In this document: piece after piece, positions 27,101 through 35,674 of the stretch
Numbering within the stretch: the first letter of the stretch is position 1
Layout: each line of letters begins with the position of its first letter
Assembly (NCBI GenBank): GCA_003342895.1
Contig: PTFA01000280.1
Coordinates: forward strand, 660,249-724,248
Direction of reading: 5' to 3'
Source of the DNA: Casuarius casuarius
Lineage: Eukaryota > Chordata > Aves > Casuariiformes > Casuariidae
DNA length: 64,000 bases
The notes under the pieces: model-generated
Databases searched by the model: none
Told to the model about the DNA's origin: nothing
Seen by the model: only the letters and a program-made list of their open reading frames with translations
Made by a program: the position numbers and the translations under genes

Positions 27101-30100
27101 ACAGCACTTGAATCAGTCACATAATTATACAAAATACTCTTTGTTTATTTGCATTTGTCTTGCATGTTTGTTTACATTATGCAATGAGGAATTGTAAAGA
27201 AGGAGTGGATCAGACAGCTCTTTTTCTAACCTTATAGGTATTCAATATGAATGCACCTGTTCCTCCTGTCAATGAGCCAGAAACCCTTAAGCAACAAAAT
27301 CAGTACCAGGCCAGTTACAACCAGAGTTTCTCCAGTCAGCCTCACCAAGTAGAACAATCAGATCTTCAGCAAGAACAGCTCCAGACAGGTAAGTTTATTT
27401 TAGACAAAACTGAAATGAAGGTAATTTCAGTAGAGCAGATAATCAAGGCTGTGAAGTTCTAGGAGATGAAGCAAAGCATGTCACACATCCTCAAATGTTC
27501 CTACTCTTGCCAGATTTTCCTTCTGGACGTTGCTAGTTTTTGTTGCTTCATTTTGCAGCCCGATATTCTGTCTTGCTTTGAATATCCAGCAGAGGGTGAA
27601 ATTTAGTATGCATCTCTACAACTGCCTAGAAAATTTTGGCACTTGATTCAATTACATATGTTTGGGTTGTTATTTGGTTTTGGGGTGGGCATTTAGTTTC
27701 TTTGTTTGCTTTGTTTTATTTTTAATTCATGACCAGGGTTAAGGATTATTCTAAAGGTGAAAGCAGTATAATGGAGTATTTGCTTATGTTAAGTTTGGAT
27801 GATTCTTAAAGTCACTTAAAAATGGTTGGTTGGACTATTTAAGATGACAGATTTTGAAAGGGAAGTAAGATAGAATTGTGATTCAGATACGGACTTCCAT
27901 GCATGAAGGGTTTGAGATACATACCTTGAAGATGATTTAAGGCTCGTAACCTTTTACTAAAAGCAGACTTAAGATCCATAATTTGAGCACAACAGGCAAA
28001 ATGCTTTCCAAATTAGCAATTTGGAGAGGGAAAAAAGTAAAATAAATTCTATATACAAATCTATTCTTCCTCCAAGTCTCCCTTAACTTCCCACTCAGAT
28101 AAAATTTGCAGCTGCAGAGAGGGATTTCATGTGAAGGATACAGGACAGAGGTGAGGAATGTAGTGCTAAACAGCTGCTAAAGGTGGAGTAAGGGAAAAGA
28201 GCTTAATTGTTGTTCTCCATAACTGTTTAGGGTCTAGAATGTTGGCCTTTCTTGCAAGGTGGGGTCCTGGGGCAGGTGGATAAGAAGAGAGAGAACCAGT
28301 TTTCTATTGTTTGGCTATACTTCTTATCAACAATATAAAGTGCCAGGCAGAAAGATGGTCTGAATAGTAGGTGAATGGGAATCAGTCCAGTCTGATTGGG
28401 AATGGTGGTGGTGAAGGTGGGCCATGCAGTATTAAATGCTTACATTTCTGTTACAGCTAAGTAAATTTAACTGTTGATAAGCAGACCATGCAGTGGCCTT
28501 AAAACAAAGCTTTGCATACGCTAAAAACTATAAAAGATAACCATTTTTTCCATTCCACTGTAAGAACAGACAGGAATTTGGGAAGAAAGGAGCTGTACAC
28601 AAGTTCAGCAGCACTATGTGTCTCAGTGAAGTTGAACTAAGTTGTGCTCCCTGTTGGTTGATGGAGGAGAAATCTTATTTTCCTGTGTGTGAAATGGGAG
28701 AGGGGAGCTTATTATTTACATATTTTCTTTGAGAAATACTTTAGCATCTGGTAACAGGCTAAATTTTCAACTATTTCAGTTTTACCTACAGAATTCCATC
28801 TATTACTACACTTACTGGGCCTATGACCCTCAGATCGCTTTTGTAGTCCTGATGTTTGTGAAAGTTCCTATGATGTAAAGATGCTGTGATATTCCTTATT
28901 TCAAGGATGCATTCTGTTTTTATACTGTTTTATACTGTATCCCTGAAGCTCTCCAGCCTGCCTATACCTTCTGATTTACACATTGGGAAGAAAGAGTCTC
29001 CACCCAGCCTGTACAGTCAAAACTGCGCTATATTAAGATGTTCTCATCAATCTTGCCTCTAGTCAACAGAGTTAGACCTAGCACAGTGAATTTAGTTGAA
29101 GTGAATGCAAATACTTAGTAGCCCTCTGTCAGTTCAGAGGGGAGAGAGATGCAGAAGTTGGTGTAAGTTAGTCTAGTCATAGTTTTTTCAAAGTTTTGTG
29201 TTGCTGATTTTTTAAAAGGTATGAAATAGCACAGGAAAAGTGTAACTTTGCTTTAGGAATACTTGTCACTGAGCTAAGATTAGAGACTTCTTGACACTGA
29301 ATTAAATCAGCACTCTGGTATTTCTGGATTATTTTCATGTTGTGGAACATCTGACTAGTAAATTTGATGCTTAATTCTACAGATTAATTTTCTTTGAATG
29401 AGTAAGCATTTACTGATGTGTTTGGTGATACTTCAAGGCTTTGAACATTGAATTAGAGGAGAGCATATGTGAGAACATTAAATACAAACTCAGACTTTTA
29501 TAGTGCAGGTTTTTATTTATTTTTTTTTTACACCCTTCCGTTACAGTGGTTGGTACTTACCACGGTTCCCCGGACCAGACCCATCAAGTGGCAGGTAACC
29601 ACCAGCAACCTCCCCAACAGAATACTGGATTTCCACGTAACAGTCAGCCTTACTATAACAGTCGGGGAGTGTCTCGTGGTGGATCACGTGGGGCTCGAGG
29701 CTTAATGAACGGTTACAGGGGACCGGCAAATGGATTTAGAGGTAAAAATGTCTGATAAATTTTTTTTTCTGACTTTTACTTGTTTCTTTCTGGAAAGCCA
29801 GTATCAAGATAGCAAGTGTTAAACCGACCAACTTTCATTTTTATACTGTAGTAGCGTGTCTGAAAGCTATTTAAACTTGTGATGATAAAATTCCATTTGC
29901 TCTAGCCTTAGCAGTTTAAGTGTTAACTGTTTGGTTAGATTGCCTCCCTAAATGAGCATTTTTTCCCTGTTGCATGGTGAAGGCTTAGTGTTAGGTTAAT
30001 TAGGTATCTAGATGCTACTGAGGGTATAAATAAATAAGGAAATATGCAACAGAATGTTTCACAACTGTGAAGTGATTAATTCAGATGCAAGTTGATGTTT

Positions 30101-33100
30101 CAAGAGTTTATTTTAATTTCCAGTTATATGTAGTGTATTTACAGTATATTTCATATGTATGAGTTGCGTATTTCATTGTATTGAGAGTGGGCTGAATAAT
30201 GTACAAATATGAGAACAAAAAAGTTATTTCTGGAACTTAACAGGGGCAGAGGAATGATATTGTAGTTCTGCATAAATAAAAGGAACTTTCATGATTCTGG
30301 AGATTATTTTATGTGGCTTTCAATGTTACAGAAATGGCCAGGTTATGTATGTTAGATTGGGAAAGATGAACTATTTTCTAGTCAAGTATTCTGGGCTTAG
30401 ACTAGTAAATACACCACTCTCATGTTCTCTTATCCTGTTCTATTCCTCCCATTTTTGGAGAGTGGAGGAAAAACCTGTGTAATAAAAAAAAGAATTTGTT
30501 GTGTTAGGGAATGCAAAAAAGTGCCTTGCAGGTCCCAGCTGTTACACTTAGATCCAGGATTCCAGTATTATGTTTAGCTCTGGATTGAATGTGGTTTAAA
30601 TCAAACCTCAAATTATTAGAGAAACATATCAAACTTTTTCTCCTCCCAATTTTGTTAGGTCTTCCTTCTTGTTTTGCATATTAGTATTAGCACTGATGTT
30701 GCAAATATTTGCTATGAAAGGTTTCTTCCTTAGGTTTAGGTAAAAAGTCCATTGTAGCCTTTCTTTATACGATAGTATAACTTAACAGGTTGTCATTTCC
30801 AAGTGGAAGATTTATATCTTGTTCCTTAGGAGGATATGATGGCTACCGTCCTTCATTTTCCAACACTCCAAATAGTGGTTACACGCAGCCCCAATTTAAT
30901 GCTCCTCGGGATTACTCCAACTACCAGCGGGTAAGATATTGTTAAGCTGTGACAGTCTAGAAATAGAATAAAAAAGTAGACATCAACAGAAGCACTTGTA
31001 CAGATCAATTAATGAAAACTTTTACCCGAACTTTTTTTTATTGTTAATGAAGACAGTTTCAGATACTGAACAGAAGAAACAGATTTATAAATGGCTGGTT
31101 ATCATTGAGAAACCTGTTCTGTTTGATTGATTTGTGTCTGTAGGAACTATTCTAGCAACTAAAGCAAAGTCAAGTGTATTATAAAAAGTGCTCTCTTAAA
31201 CTATTTTCACAGCTTTGTGAGAAAGAGGGAAACTTCAGGAAGAACTTAAAATCATTTGAAATTAATTTATAAACTTGTTTGGGATTGCCTCTCTTCTACA
31301 ATGCTGATCCTAATCTGAAATTTGCATAGAATTTCATTATCTGTAGGAAATGTGTTCAGTTTACTTAAAGCTCAGACTGACTATTGGGAAAATACCTGTC
31401 TTTGCATGTGCCTGAACAAGTATTTATAAACAGATGAGACAACAGATTTTGACCCTGCCATTAGAATGTTGCTTCATTTGTTGACTGGTGCTTTAAGAAA
31501 TCCGTTTATGTAGTTAGAAAAAACGTATCGGTAAATAGATCTGCTTACATTTATTATTCACATTAAACAAAATATCCGGTAATTGGAGAGCGAATTTGTC
31601 ATTTACATTTTATTATATCTGCTAGATACTAATAGGAATAAGATTTTTTTTCTCAGATTAATTTCAACTAATAAAATGCTGTATGTTGACATTAGAGGTT
31701 TCATCAGAGCTGATTGTTTTAAATTATTTTAGTTAGAACTAGTAGCTTCCTGAAACATAACAAATTGCTCAGGTCTTATGCTGTAACTCTTTTTTCTTTT
31801 TCATTTGTCTTTCAGGATGGCTATCAACAAAACTTCAAGCGTGGCTCTGGACAAAGTGGACCTCGGGGAGCTCCACGAGGTAACTCAAGAATCTCTGATC
31901 TCAAGAGTTGGCCCAGCTTTTAAGCAGGAGGTTGTACTGGATGACCTTCTGAGGTCCTTTCCAACTTGATTTATCCTATGAACTTCTGATGGAAGTTTAG
32001 TTGGCTGTTGAATGAGGAATTCTTTGAGAAGAAGTTACATTTAAAGTGTCACAATTAATTGTCTTTATAGCAGAAGTATTTAGTTGCTTTTTTATTGTTA
32101 AATGAAAGCCTTAGAGTATTGGTGTGGTGGTTTTTTTTGTTTTTGAGGTTTATCATGACTTCAGATCTGCTCACTAGGAGCATTGATAGTTTGCAGGTAA
32201 GATTTGCTTACAAAGCTGACATCTGGCTTTAAGCTTTCAAAATTGTGTGTTTTATTCTGTTTCAGTAAAGATGTACTGCCCGCATCTGTTGCGGAGGTCT
32301 CTTTCGATCTAAGGATACAAAACTTTCCTTCTTGGCTCATCTGTTCCTAGAGCCTGTAGATTTGTTATTAATTTTAGCATGTGGAGGTATGTTGTCCTGT
32401 AGTTTCTTGTTAGTATTTGCCATTTGTTTGCCTGAGAAAAATAAAGCCACCATGCACGTGATGAAGCTGTAATTCAACTTCTAAATTTGAGCTTTCAACA
32501 CTATTTCCGCAGTTCTATTTTAGTAGATTTTTGGTAATGAGACTGTCTTCTGTCTCATACAGATAATTCCATGTGAATCTTTAGTTACCACCCCACAGCA
32601 TAGTCAGGGAGTACAGCTTGAGGCTTTACGATACCCTTCAAAGAGTCCTGTCCTTGACAGTCTTGCTACTGAAGTCCCTACATTGTATTCAATGCAGTGG
32701 TAGGCTGTGATGAAGCTATGAGCGTATTATAGAAAGAACCTCTATAATGGGTAGGAGTCCTGAGGCTTATAGCCAGTGAAGTGCAGGTAAAAACCTAGTC
32801 AAAAGATGGTCTGACGTGAGAGGGATTCACCAGGTGACCTACTTTTCCCATGTTCTAAGAATGTAATTAAGCTATAGGCAGTCTCTTAATGAAGGAAAAC
32901 AAGATGAGAGCAAAATGGGGATTAGCTAGCTCAGTGTTTATATTTAAAATACACTAAATCAATTATTGCTTTGCATTATTGTAAAACCTTAATTATAGTC
33001 TTCTGTTGATATCTTCATGACTTGTAATAATTTCAAGTAAAAAAAATATTATCAACTTCGTAGTCCTGGGGAAAAAATATTGGGAAAAAGCTGAAAAGTG

Positions 33101-33332
33101 TCAAGGCAGGTTACTTACTGTCGAATTTTGATTTAAAAGGGCTTCTTTGAACGATGTATTAATAGCCTAGATACGCACCTGGGAATCCTTACCCAATTTA
33201 GATCAGAGCTTTTAGGAATTGTTTTTTAAAAAACCTGACTTGATGCCGCCTTTATCTTTTTTTCTAGGTCGTGGAGGGCCGCCAAGACCAAACAGAGGGA
33301 TGCCTCAAATGAATGCTCAGCAAGTGAATTAA
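1..33332 (+). CDS. CAPRIN1: Caprin-1 gene, 18 coding exons, complete coding sequence
   Basis: Caprin-1 is a cytoplasmic RNA-binding protein that joins G3BP1/2 in stress granules and FMRP in neuronal granules, and controls translation of bound mRNAs. Joined exons: 1-165, 9983-10045, 11114-11200, 13681-13919, 14050-14132, 16217-16354, 17329-17381, 17468-17554, 22448-22603, 23517-23625, 24126-24187, 26215-26325, 26888-27037, 27238-27388, 29547-29741, 30830-30930, 31816-31879, 33268-33332. The frame stays open for 692 residues; the human protein has 709. The 17-residue difference lies in the Ala/Gly/Ser-rich N-terminus before VQTEAMKQ. Visible parts: conserved helical HR1 half (about 32-235), acidic linker, G3BP-binding stretch starting YNFMQDS (353 on), Gln/Pro-rich low-complexity region, RGG box 1 (591-617), Tyr-rich segment (618-655) and RGG box 2 (659-682). 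The start is the first base of the window, so a longer upstream start cannot be excluded. Introns are GT-AG except intron 12 (GC-AG). Orthology is near certain; exon borders are hand-set. Confidence 0.96.
806..817 (+). promoter_or_regulatory. YY1-like motif (TAACATGGCGGC) in intron 1
   Basis: It matches the AANATGGCGGC core of YY1 sites, which often sit just after a transcription start in CpG-island promoters. Position and orientation would suit an alternative start within intron 1, but no transcript evidence is available here. Confidence 0.4.
901..934. repeat. Tandem 14-bp GC-box repeat
   Basis: Unit CCCGCCCCGCCTCG occurs twice head to tail (901-914, 915-928), with a partial third copy. Each unit contains a CCCGCCCC GC box, a KLF/Sp1-type site. 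The position is intron 1 inside the CpG island; function is inferred only. Confidence 0.7.
9983..10045 (+). CDS. CAPRIN1: CAPRIN1 coding exon 2 (residues 56-76)
   Basis: Encodes SKLDDYQERMNKGERLNQDQ plus L, near identical to the remembered vertebrate sequence. The acceptor is ttttcag and the donor CTG|gtaaaa. It is 63 nt and phase 0 at both ends. Confidence 0.95.
10046..11113 (+). other. CAPRIN1: CAPRIN1 intron 2
   Basis: It contains a run of 19 T at 10141-10159 and a run of 23 A at 10766-10788. The A run could be a retroposon tail, but no recognisable body precedes it. Nothing else stands out. Confidence 0.85.
11114..11200 (+). CDS. CAPRIN1: CAPRIN1 coding exon 3 (residues 77-105)
   Basis: Encodes DAVSKYQEV through SFMALSQD, the start of the helical conserved half. 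The acceptor is ttttttgaag and the donor gtaagt. It is 87 nt, phase 0 at both ends. Confidence 0.95.
12631..13214 (-). mobile_element. Ancient CR1-type LINE fragment, antisense, in CAPRIN1 intron 3
   Basis: About 580 bp follows, block after block, the antisense of the old sauropsid CR1-like 3' region as I remember it. Blocks seen are gggttcagacc...tttagtccagtgtt near the left end, tttagtctttgctcatatgg at about 13087, then ttgatcattcgagttgccct, tctctgtaccttttctattt, and ggaaaccagaag...aaggtgt at the right end. It is diverged with many indels and keeps no coding capacity. The rest of intron 3 (11201-13680) shows nothing recognisable. The subfamily cannot be set without a repeat library. Confidence 0.72.
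13681..13919 (+). CDS. CAPRIN1: CAPRIN1 coding exon 4 (residues 106-185)
   Basis: Encodes IQKTIKKTARREQLMREEAEQ through the helical region to DEFYKLVYPERDMNV. This is the core of HR1, the dimerisation and FMRP-contact region in mammals. The donor AG|gtagac splits an Arg codon (AG|G) completed by exon 5. Reading past the donor meets a stop within one codon (TAG 13921). Confidence 0.95.
14050..14132 (+). CDS. CAPRIN1: CAPRIN1 coding exon 5 (residues 185-213)
   Basis: Encodes LNEQYEQASVHLWDLLEGKE and KPVCGTT. The acceptor is gtttttaag and the donor CT|gtaagt, which leaves a split Tyr codon. Intron 4 before it is only 130 bp. Confidence 0.95.
14133..16216 (+). other. CAPRIN1: CAPRIN1 intron 5
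   Basis: 2.1 kb of AT-rich intron. Short open frames near 15235-15868 on both strands match nothing I know. No transposon or RNA gene was recognised. Confidence 0.85.
16217..16354 (+). CDS. CAPRIN1: CAPRIN1 coding exon 6 (residues 213-259)
   Basis: Encodes KALKEIVERILQTSYFDST, then the acidic stretch LCEEEETAPTPAVEDPVVEA. One base is undetermined (N at 16332) in a GTN codon, which is valine whatever the base. Acceptor tttcccag; donor G|gtgaga. Confidence 0.95.
17329..17381 (+). CDS. CAPRIN1: CAPRIN1 coding exon 7 (residues 259-276)
   Basis: A small 53-nt exon encoding EPDPAEEFTEPTEVESTE. Acceptor ttcttacag; donor GAG|gtatta. The intron that follows is only 86 bp. An open frame runs across this exon and its flanks in another phase and is a shadow. 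Confidence 0.94.
17468..17554 (+). CDS. CAPRIN1: CAPRIN1 coding exon 8 (residues 277-305)
   Basis: Encodes YVNRQFMAETQFSSSEKEQV and DEWTVETVE. Acceptor attttag, donor gtaaga, phase 0. Confidence 0.95.
17555..22447 (+). other. CAPRIN1: CAPRIN1 intron 8
   Basis: 4.9 kb, the second longest intron of this gene. It includes a ten-base poly-C run near 17636-17646 and a perfect 9-bp inverted repeat (19762-19780) whose centre base is undetermined. No gene-like content was recognised. Confidence 0.85.
19762..19780. repeat. Perfect inverted repeat with an undetermined central base
   Basis: ATTAAAACA (19762-19770), N at 19771, then TGTTTTAAT (19772-19780), its exact reverse complement. It is an AT-rich palindrome inside CAPRIN1 intron 8. 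Confidence 0.8.
22448..22603 (+). CDS. CAPRIN1: CAPRIN1 coding exon 9 (residues 306-357)
   Basis: Encodes VVNSLQQQTQATSPPVPEPH through ADPLVRRQRVQDLMAQMQ and GPYNFMQ. The last residues begin the G3BP1/2 NTF2-domain binding stretch. Acceptor cttactag; donor CAG|gtatga. Confidence 0.95.
23517..23625 (+). CDS. CAPRIN1: CAPRIN1 coding exon 10 (residues 358-394)
   Basis: Encodes DSMLEFENQALDPAIVSAQ and PMNPAQNLDMPQMVCPP. It completes the G3BP-interacting segment and starts the low-complexity region. Acceptor tttcag; donor G|gtttgt, phase 1. Confidence 0.95.
24007..24036 (+). repeat. Short imperfect GAT/ATG repeat
   Basis: GATGATGAG, a short spacer, then (TGA)-type repeats up to GATGAG in CAPRIN1 intron 10. 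A small microsatellite. Confidence 0.7.
24126..24187 (+). CDS. CAPRIN1: CAPRIN1 coding exon 11 (residues 394-414)
   Basis: A 62-nt exon encoding VHAESRLAQPSQVPVQPEAT plus Q. Acceptor ctttag; donor CAG|gtaaca. Confidence 0.94.
24188..26214 (+). other. CAPRIN1: CAPRIN1 intron 11
   Basis: 2.0 kb. The 3' part holds a G/T-rich patch near 25830-25870 with several TTGG repeats, and a GGGGGG run just before the exon 12 acceptor. No coding or repeat element was recognised. Confidence 0.85.
26215..26325 (+). CDS. CAPRIN1: CAPRIN1 coding exon 12 (residues 415-451), followed by a GC donor
   Basis: Encodes VPLVSSTSEGYTASQPMYQP, then SHTTEQRPQKESIDQIQ. Acceptor tttgtcag. The exon ends CAG and the intron starts gcaagt: the downstream residues (AS-MSLNADQ, human AT-ISLNTDQ) only follow if this GC donor is used. 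The open frame simply runs on to a stop near 26415 if it is not. Confidence 0.94.
26326..26887 (+). other. CAPRIN1: CAPRIN1 intron 12, GC-AG type
   Basis: The intron begins gcaagt after CAG and ends ttattag. CAG|GCAAGT is the ideal form of the minor GC-AG class, which is spliced by the ordinary U2 spliceosome. No GT nearby would keep the frame and the conserved protein. Confidence 0.9.
26888..27037 (+). CDS. CAPRIN1: CAPRIN1 coding exon 13 (residues 452-501)
   Basis: Encodes ASMSLNADQTPSSSSLPTAT, then QPQVFQAGSSKPLHSSGINV and NAAPFQSMQT, all typical of caprin-1. It contains a short (TCA)4 serine run. Acceptor ttattag; donor ACA|gtaagt. Confidence 0.95.
27238..27388 (+). CDS. CAPRIN1: CAPRIN1 coding exon 14 (residues 502-552)
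   Basis: Encodes VFNMNAPVPPVNEPETLKQQ, then NQYQASYNQSFSSQPHQVEQ and SDLQQEQLQT. It is a Gln-rich disordered segment, nearly unchanged from the human sequence as I remember it. Acceptor cttatag; donor G|gtaagt. Confidence 0.95.
27389..29546 (+). other. CAPRIN1: CAPRIN1 intron 14
   Basis: 2.2 kb of intron with no recognisable gene, RNA or mobile element. It ends in a T-rich tract and ttacag. Confidence 0.85.
29547..29741 (+). CDS. CAPRIN1: CAPRIN1 coding exon 15 (residues 552-617), first RGG box
   Basis: Encodes VVGTYHGSPDQTHQVAGNHQ and QPPQQNTGFPRNSQPYYN, then SRGVSRGGSRGARGLMNGYR with further RG pairs up to FRG. This RGG box binds RNA and is an arginine-methylation type of sequence. Acceptor cgttacag; donor G|gtaaaa. 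Confidence 0.96.
29742..30829 (+). other. CAPRIN1: CAPRIN1 introns 15 and neighbouring 16 (30931-31815)
   Basis: Two AT-rich introns of 1088 and 885 bp with ordinary GT-AG ends. Nothing else was recognised in either. Confidence 0.8.
30830..30930 (+). CDS. CAPRIN1: CAPRIN1 coding exon 16 (residues 617-650), Tyr-rich segment
   Basis: Encodes GYDGYRPSFSNTPNSGYTQP, then QFNAPRDYSNYQR. Its regularly spaced tyrosines between two RGG boxes are the kind of residue linked to caprin-1/FMRP phase separation. Acceptor ccttag; donor CGG|gtaaga. Confidence 0.95.
31816..31879 (+). CDS. CAPRIN1: CAPRIN1 coding exon 17 (residues 651-672), start of second RGG box
   Basis: Encodes DGYQQNFKRGSGQSGPRGAP plus R and the first base of a Gly codon. 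Acceptor tctttcag; donor G|gtaact, a moderate site. Reading through this donor stays open for 13 new residues to TAA at 31921-31923, which parallels the human isoform with a retained intron here. Confidence 0.95.
31880..31923 (+). CDS. CAPRIN1: Possible CAPRIN1 read-through C-terminus (intron 17 retention)
   Basis: If the exon 17 donor is not used, the frame continues from Arg671-Gly672 with NSRISDLKSWPSF and stops at TAA 31921-31923. That would give a 685-residue protein lacking the end of RGG box 2. A human caprin-1 isoform is known to end by retention at this same place (GNILWW). Whether this bird form is made is not shown by the sequence. Confidence 0.4.
31924..31982 (+). mobile_element. 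CR1 LINE 3' end, short fragment, in CAPRIN1 intron 17
   Basis: The stretch contains ggttgtactggatgacct, then gaggtcctttccaac and tatcctatgaac, the signature 3' end of avian CR1 elements (usually GGTTGGACTAGATGAYCT...TTCCAACC...ATTCTATGA). CR1 copies are nearly always cut at the 5' side, and this one keeps only about 60 bp. It lies in the same orientation as the gene, about 45 bp after exon 17. Confidence 0.85.
33268..33332 (+). CDS. CAPRIN1: CAPRIN1 coding exon 18 (residues 672-692 and stop)
   Basis: Encodes GRGGPPRPNRGMPQMNAQQV and N, then TAA at 33330-33332. It completes the second RGG box and matches the vertebrate C-terminus. Acceptor tttttctag. Confidence 0.96.
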
Positions 33333-33366
33333 ACAAGTTCACAGGATTACATTAAACGCCAAAAAC

Positions 33367-33380
33367 ACACTGGCCAGTGT
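33367..33380. repeat. 14-bp perfect palindrome just after the CAPRIN1 stop
   Basis: ACACTGGCCAGTGT equals its own reverse complement. It starts 35 nt after the stop codon, in the conserved start of the 3' UTR, and the same string is in the human UTR as I remember it. Confidence 0.85.
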
Positions 33381-34385
33381 ACTATACATGTTACCAGAAG
33401 AGTTATTATCTATTTGTTCTCCCTTACAGGAAGTTTGTTGTAAAGGGACTATTTTCATTACCCATAATGACAGGACTACAGTTGCCAGCTTCATATTACC
33501 TGGATATGGAAAGAAACGAAATGACGTTTACTCTGCATGTTCTCTCCTAAGCATCATCTTGAGCCTTGCACATGAGATTCAGATTCCTCACCCTTGCTAA
33601 GAGTAAAGCAAAAAAGGCAATTTTCAGGGTGATCCAATCTCCATGGTTAACTGAAGTGGCAGGAAAAAGCAAAGACTCACTTCTGACATTTAAAAGTGAT
33701 GCAACAATTTTGGATAAAATCTACAAATTCCTTAAGATTTACTTTGGTGGCAGTTGACAGAATTTAATGTTCCCGTGAAGGATAGAAAAAGTGAAGTGTG
33801 GCTTGGTAGAGCAACTGCATTTCAGCTTTTTCTTGTTAAATTAAAGCACTGAACAGTGAAAGATGCGTAGTGGTGCATATATCCCTAAATAGACAAATAG
33901 GCTTATAGCCGGGTTTCGATAACCAAGAATCTCCTTTAGCTACAGCACTCGCCGTGACCAGGGCCCTGTGTACTGTGGCTAAGGATATAAAATCGCTTGC
34001 ATAACTGCTAATGTAATTGTATAAATTTAAAAACGACATGAAAAACAACAAATCTTTGATTTGGCACTTCAACAAAATTTTGCAACAAATGTGAGCTATA
34101 ATCTGGATGGCCACTGTATATTTCATGTGAAGTATTTAGATATCTCTTTGGAACACATTTAAGTTTCTTTGATAGCAATGACTTTTGTAAGGATTGGTAC
34201 TCTCTATCATTCCTTATGACTTGCACATTGTCTGTCACTAATACTTGACCTTGCTGTATTATCACCTAAATAACTGATGCCGGTACTGATGAAAATCTCT
34301 AATGGATAATCATAACACTTTTGGTCACATGTCCTCTTGTCTTTCCTGCAGCCTTGAAGGTTTTAAGAAATCTCAAAATGCCCGC

Positions 34386-34392
34386 TGCTGCT
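34386..34392 (+). promoter_or_regulatory. miR-15/16 seed match in the CAPRIN1 3' UTR
   Basis: TGCTGCT is a 7-mer match to positions 2-8 of the miR-15/16/195 family. I recall caprin-1 being reported as a miR-16 target in human cells. Seven-base matches are common by chance, so the site is only a candidate. Confidence 0.4.
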
Positions 34393-34502
34393 GCCCTTTT
34401 AATTGCTATCTTTTGAAAAGCACCAGTATGTGTTTGAATTGATTTCCCCTTTTAAGGGAAATGACAGCCAGCAGTTACAGTTCTAATGGTATAAGCAAGA
34501 CA

Positions 34503-34508
34503 AATAAA
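34503..34508 (+). terminator. CAPRIN1: Proximal CAPRIN1 polyadenylation signal AATAAA
   Basis: AATAAA about 1.17 kb after the stop, followed by a modest T/G-rich stretch (tgtttat...ttgtatcctgg). It is a likely main 3' end. Confidence 0.6.
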
Positions 34509-35668
34509 ACATGTTTATAAAAATTGTATCCTGGAACACTGGTTTTCAACGACTGAAACAAATTTAATGTAATGCGTGACACTCAAGGTTTTTTTTCCTG
34601 ATAGAATAGATGTAAACCCTCTTACTGCTTTTCTAACTTTATTCTGATAGCTGTGACTTGTTCTGGGAAACTTTTTCTTTATGGACACTTTCCTTTTCAT
34701 CAAGGCAGCAATGTATAGAAGAATTAGCATAAGGCTAGGAGCTGGAAAATACCAAGTCTTATTTGAGTTTTACTGCATACTTGTCATATAATCTTTGGAA
34801 AATCACTTGTGCCTACCTTTTGCGCACATGCACTCTCTCTGCAGTGGGGAGAATATGTTGATAGCTGCCTCCATAGAGGTGTTAGTTGTTCTTTTGCATT
34901 CTGTAGCACATGCAAGTGCTATATGTTAAGTATTGCTCATCAAAGAATTCCTACCTGTGGAAAGGTCACATTAAGGAACAGCTACATGTTATTTAAATGT
35001 TATATACAAAATTGAAGGTTGTTTTCATGCAGAAAGTCATTTCTACTTTGTATCACAACTGAACTTTCAGAACTTTTAGGCAGATTTTTTGACTTCATTG
35101 TGAAATAATCTGAAACTCCATATAGATAAGTGGTAATTACGTTTTGACGTTGTGTGTGAAGAGCACAAATGAGAAATCTGTGTTTACTGAGAAAAGTCAT
35201 AAGCTTGTGAAGACAATATTACACACCAGACATCTTGAAATGATGCTAATGGCTAGGAGGAGCAGTTTTAGTCAAGGCCTAGAAACATTCCTTACCAGTG
35301 TAATGTTAGAAACTGCAATCCAGTGAGAAGTTTCAGTTCTGTGTCTTTTTTAGGAAGCTATTACTGAGATAATAGTCCCAACTGTGGTTTTTTTTTTTTT
35401 TTTTTTTAACTGGAAAAATAAAAAGACAAACCTCTTAGTGTTGAACTGATACAGAAAAACAGTGACTTATTTTTTTGCATCAACTTAGTTTTAAATGGAT
35501 GGTAGAACACAAGCTATTCAGCTTTTTCCATTGCATATGAAATGCTTCCTCAATAGCTCATTATAGTTTCACAGTAAACTTGCAGCATACTGAATTAAAG
35601 ACGTCTGAATGGATGATAACATTCCCCTTTAGGGTTTGGGTTGTTTTTAAACATAACTTAAATGTATT

Positions 35669-35674
35669 AATAAA
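35669..35674 (+). terminator. CAPRIN1: Distal CAPRIN1 polyadenylation signal AATAAA
   Basis: AATAAA followed closely by a strongly GT-rich stretch (tgtggatagttgtgggg), the arrangement of an efficient cleavage site. It would extend the 3' UTR to about 2.35 kb. Weaker AATAAA copies lie near 35416 and 35849. Confidence 0.5.

Larger units (their letters stand above)
33333..34530 (+). other. CAPRIN1: CAPRIN1 3' UTR (minimum extent)
   Basis: The first several hundred bases closely follow the human CAPRIN1 3' UTR as I recall it, for example ccagaagagttattatctat, tacctggatatgg and catcttgagccttgcacatg. This is much stronger conservation than in the introns. A first polyadenylation signal is at 34503-34508 and a better supported distal one at 35669-35674, so long and short UTR forms are likely. 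The exact ends are inferred. Confidence 0.8.
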
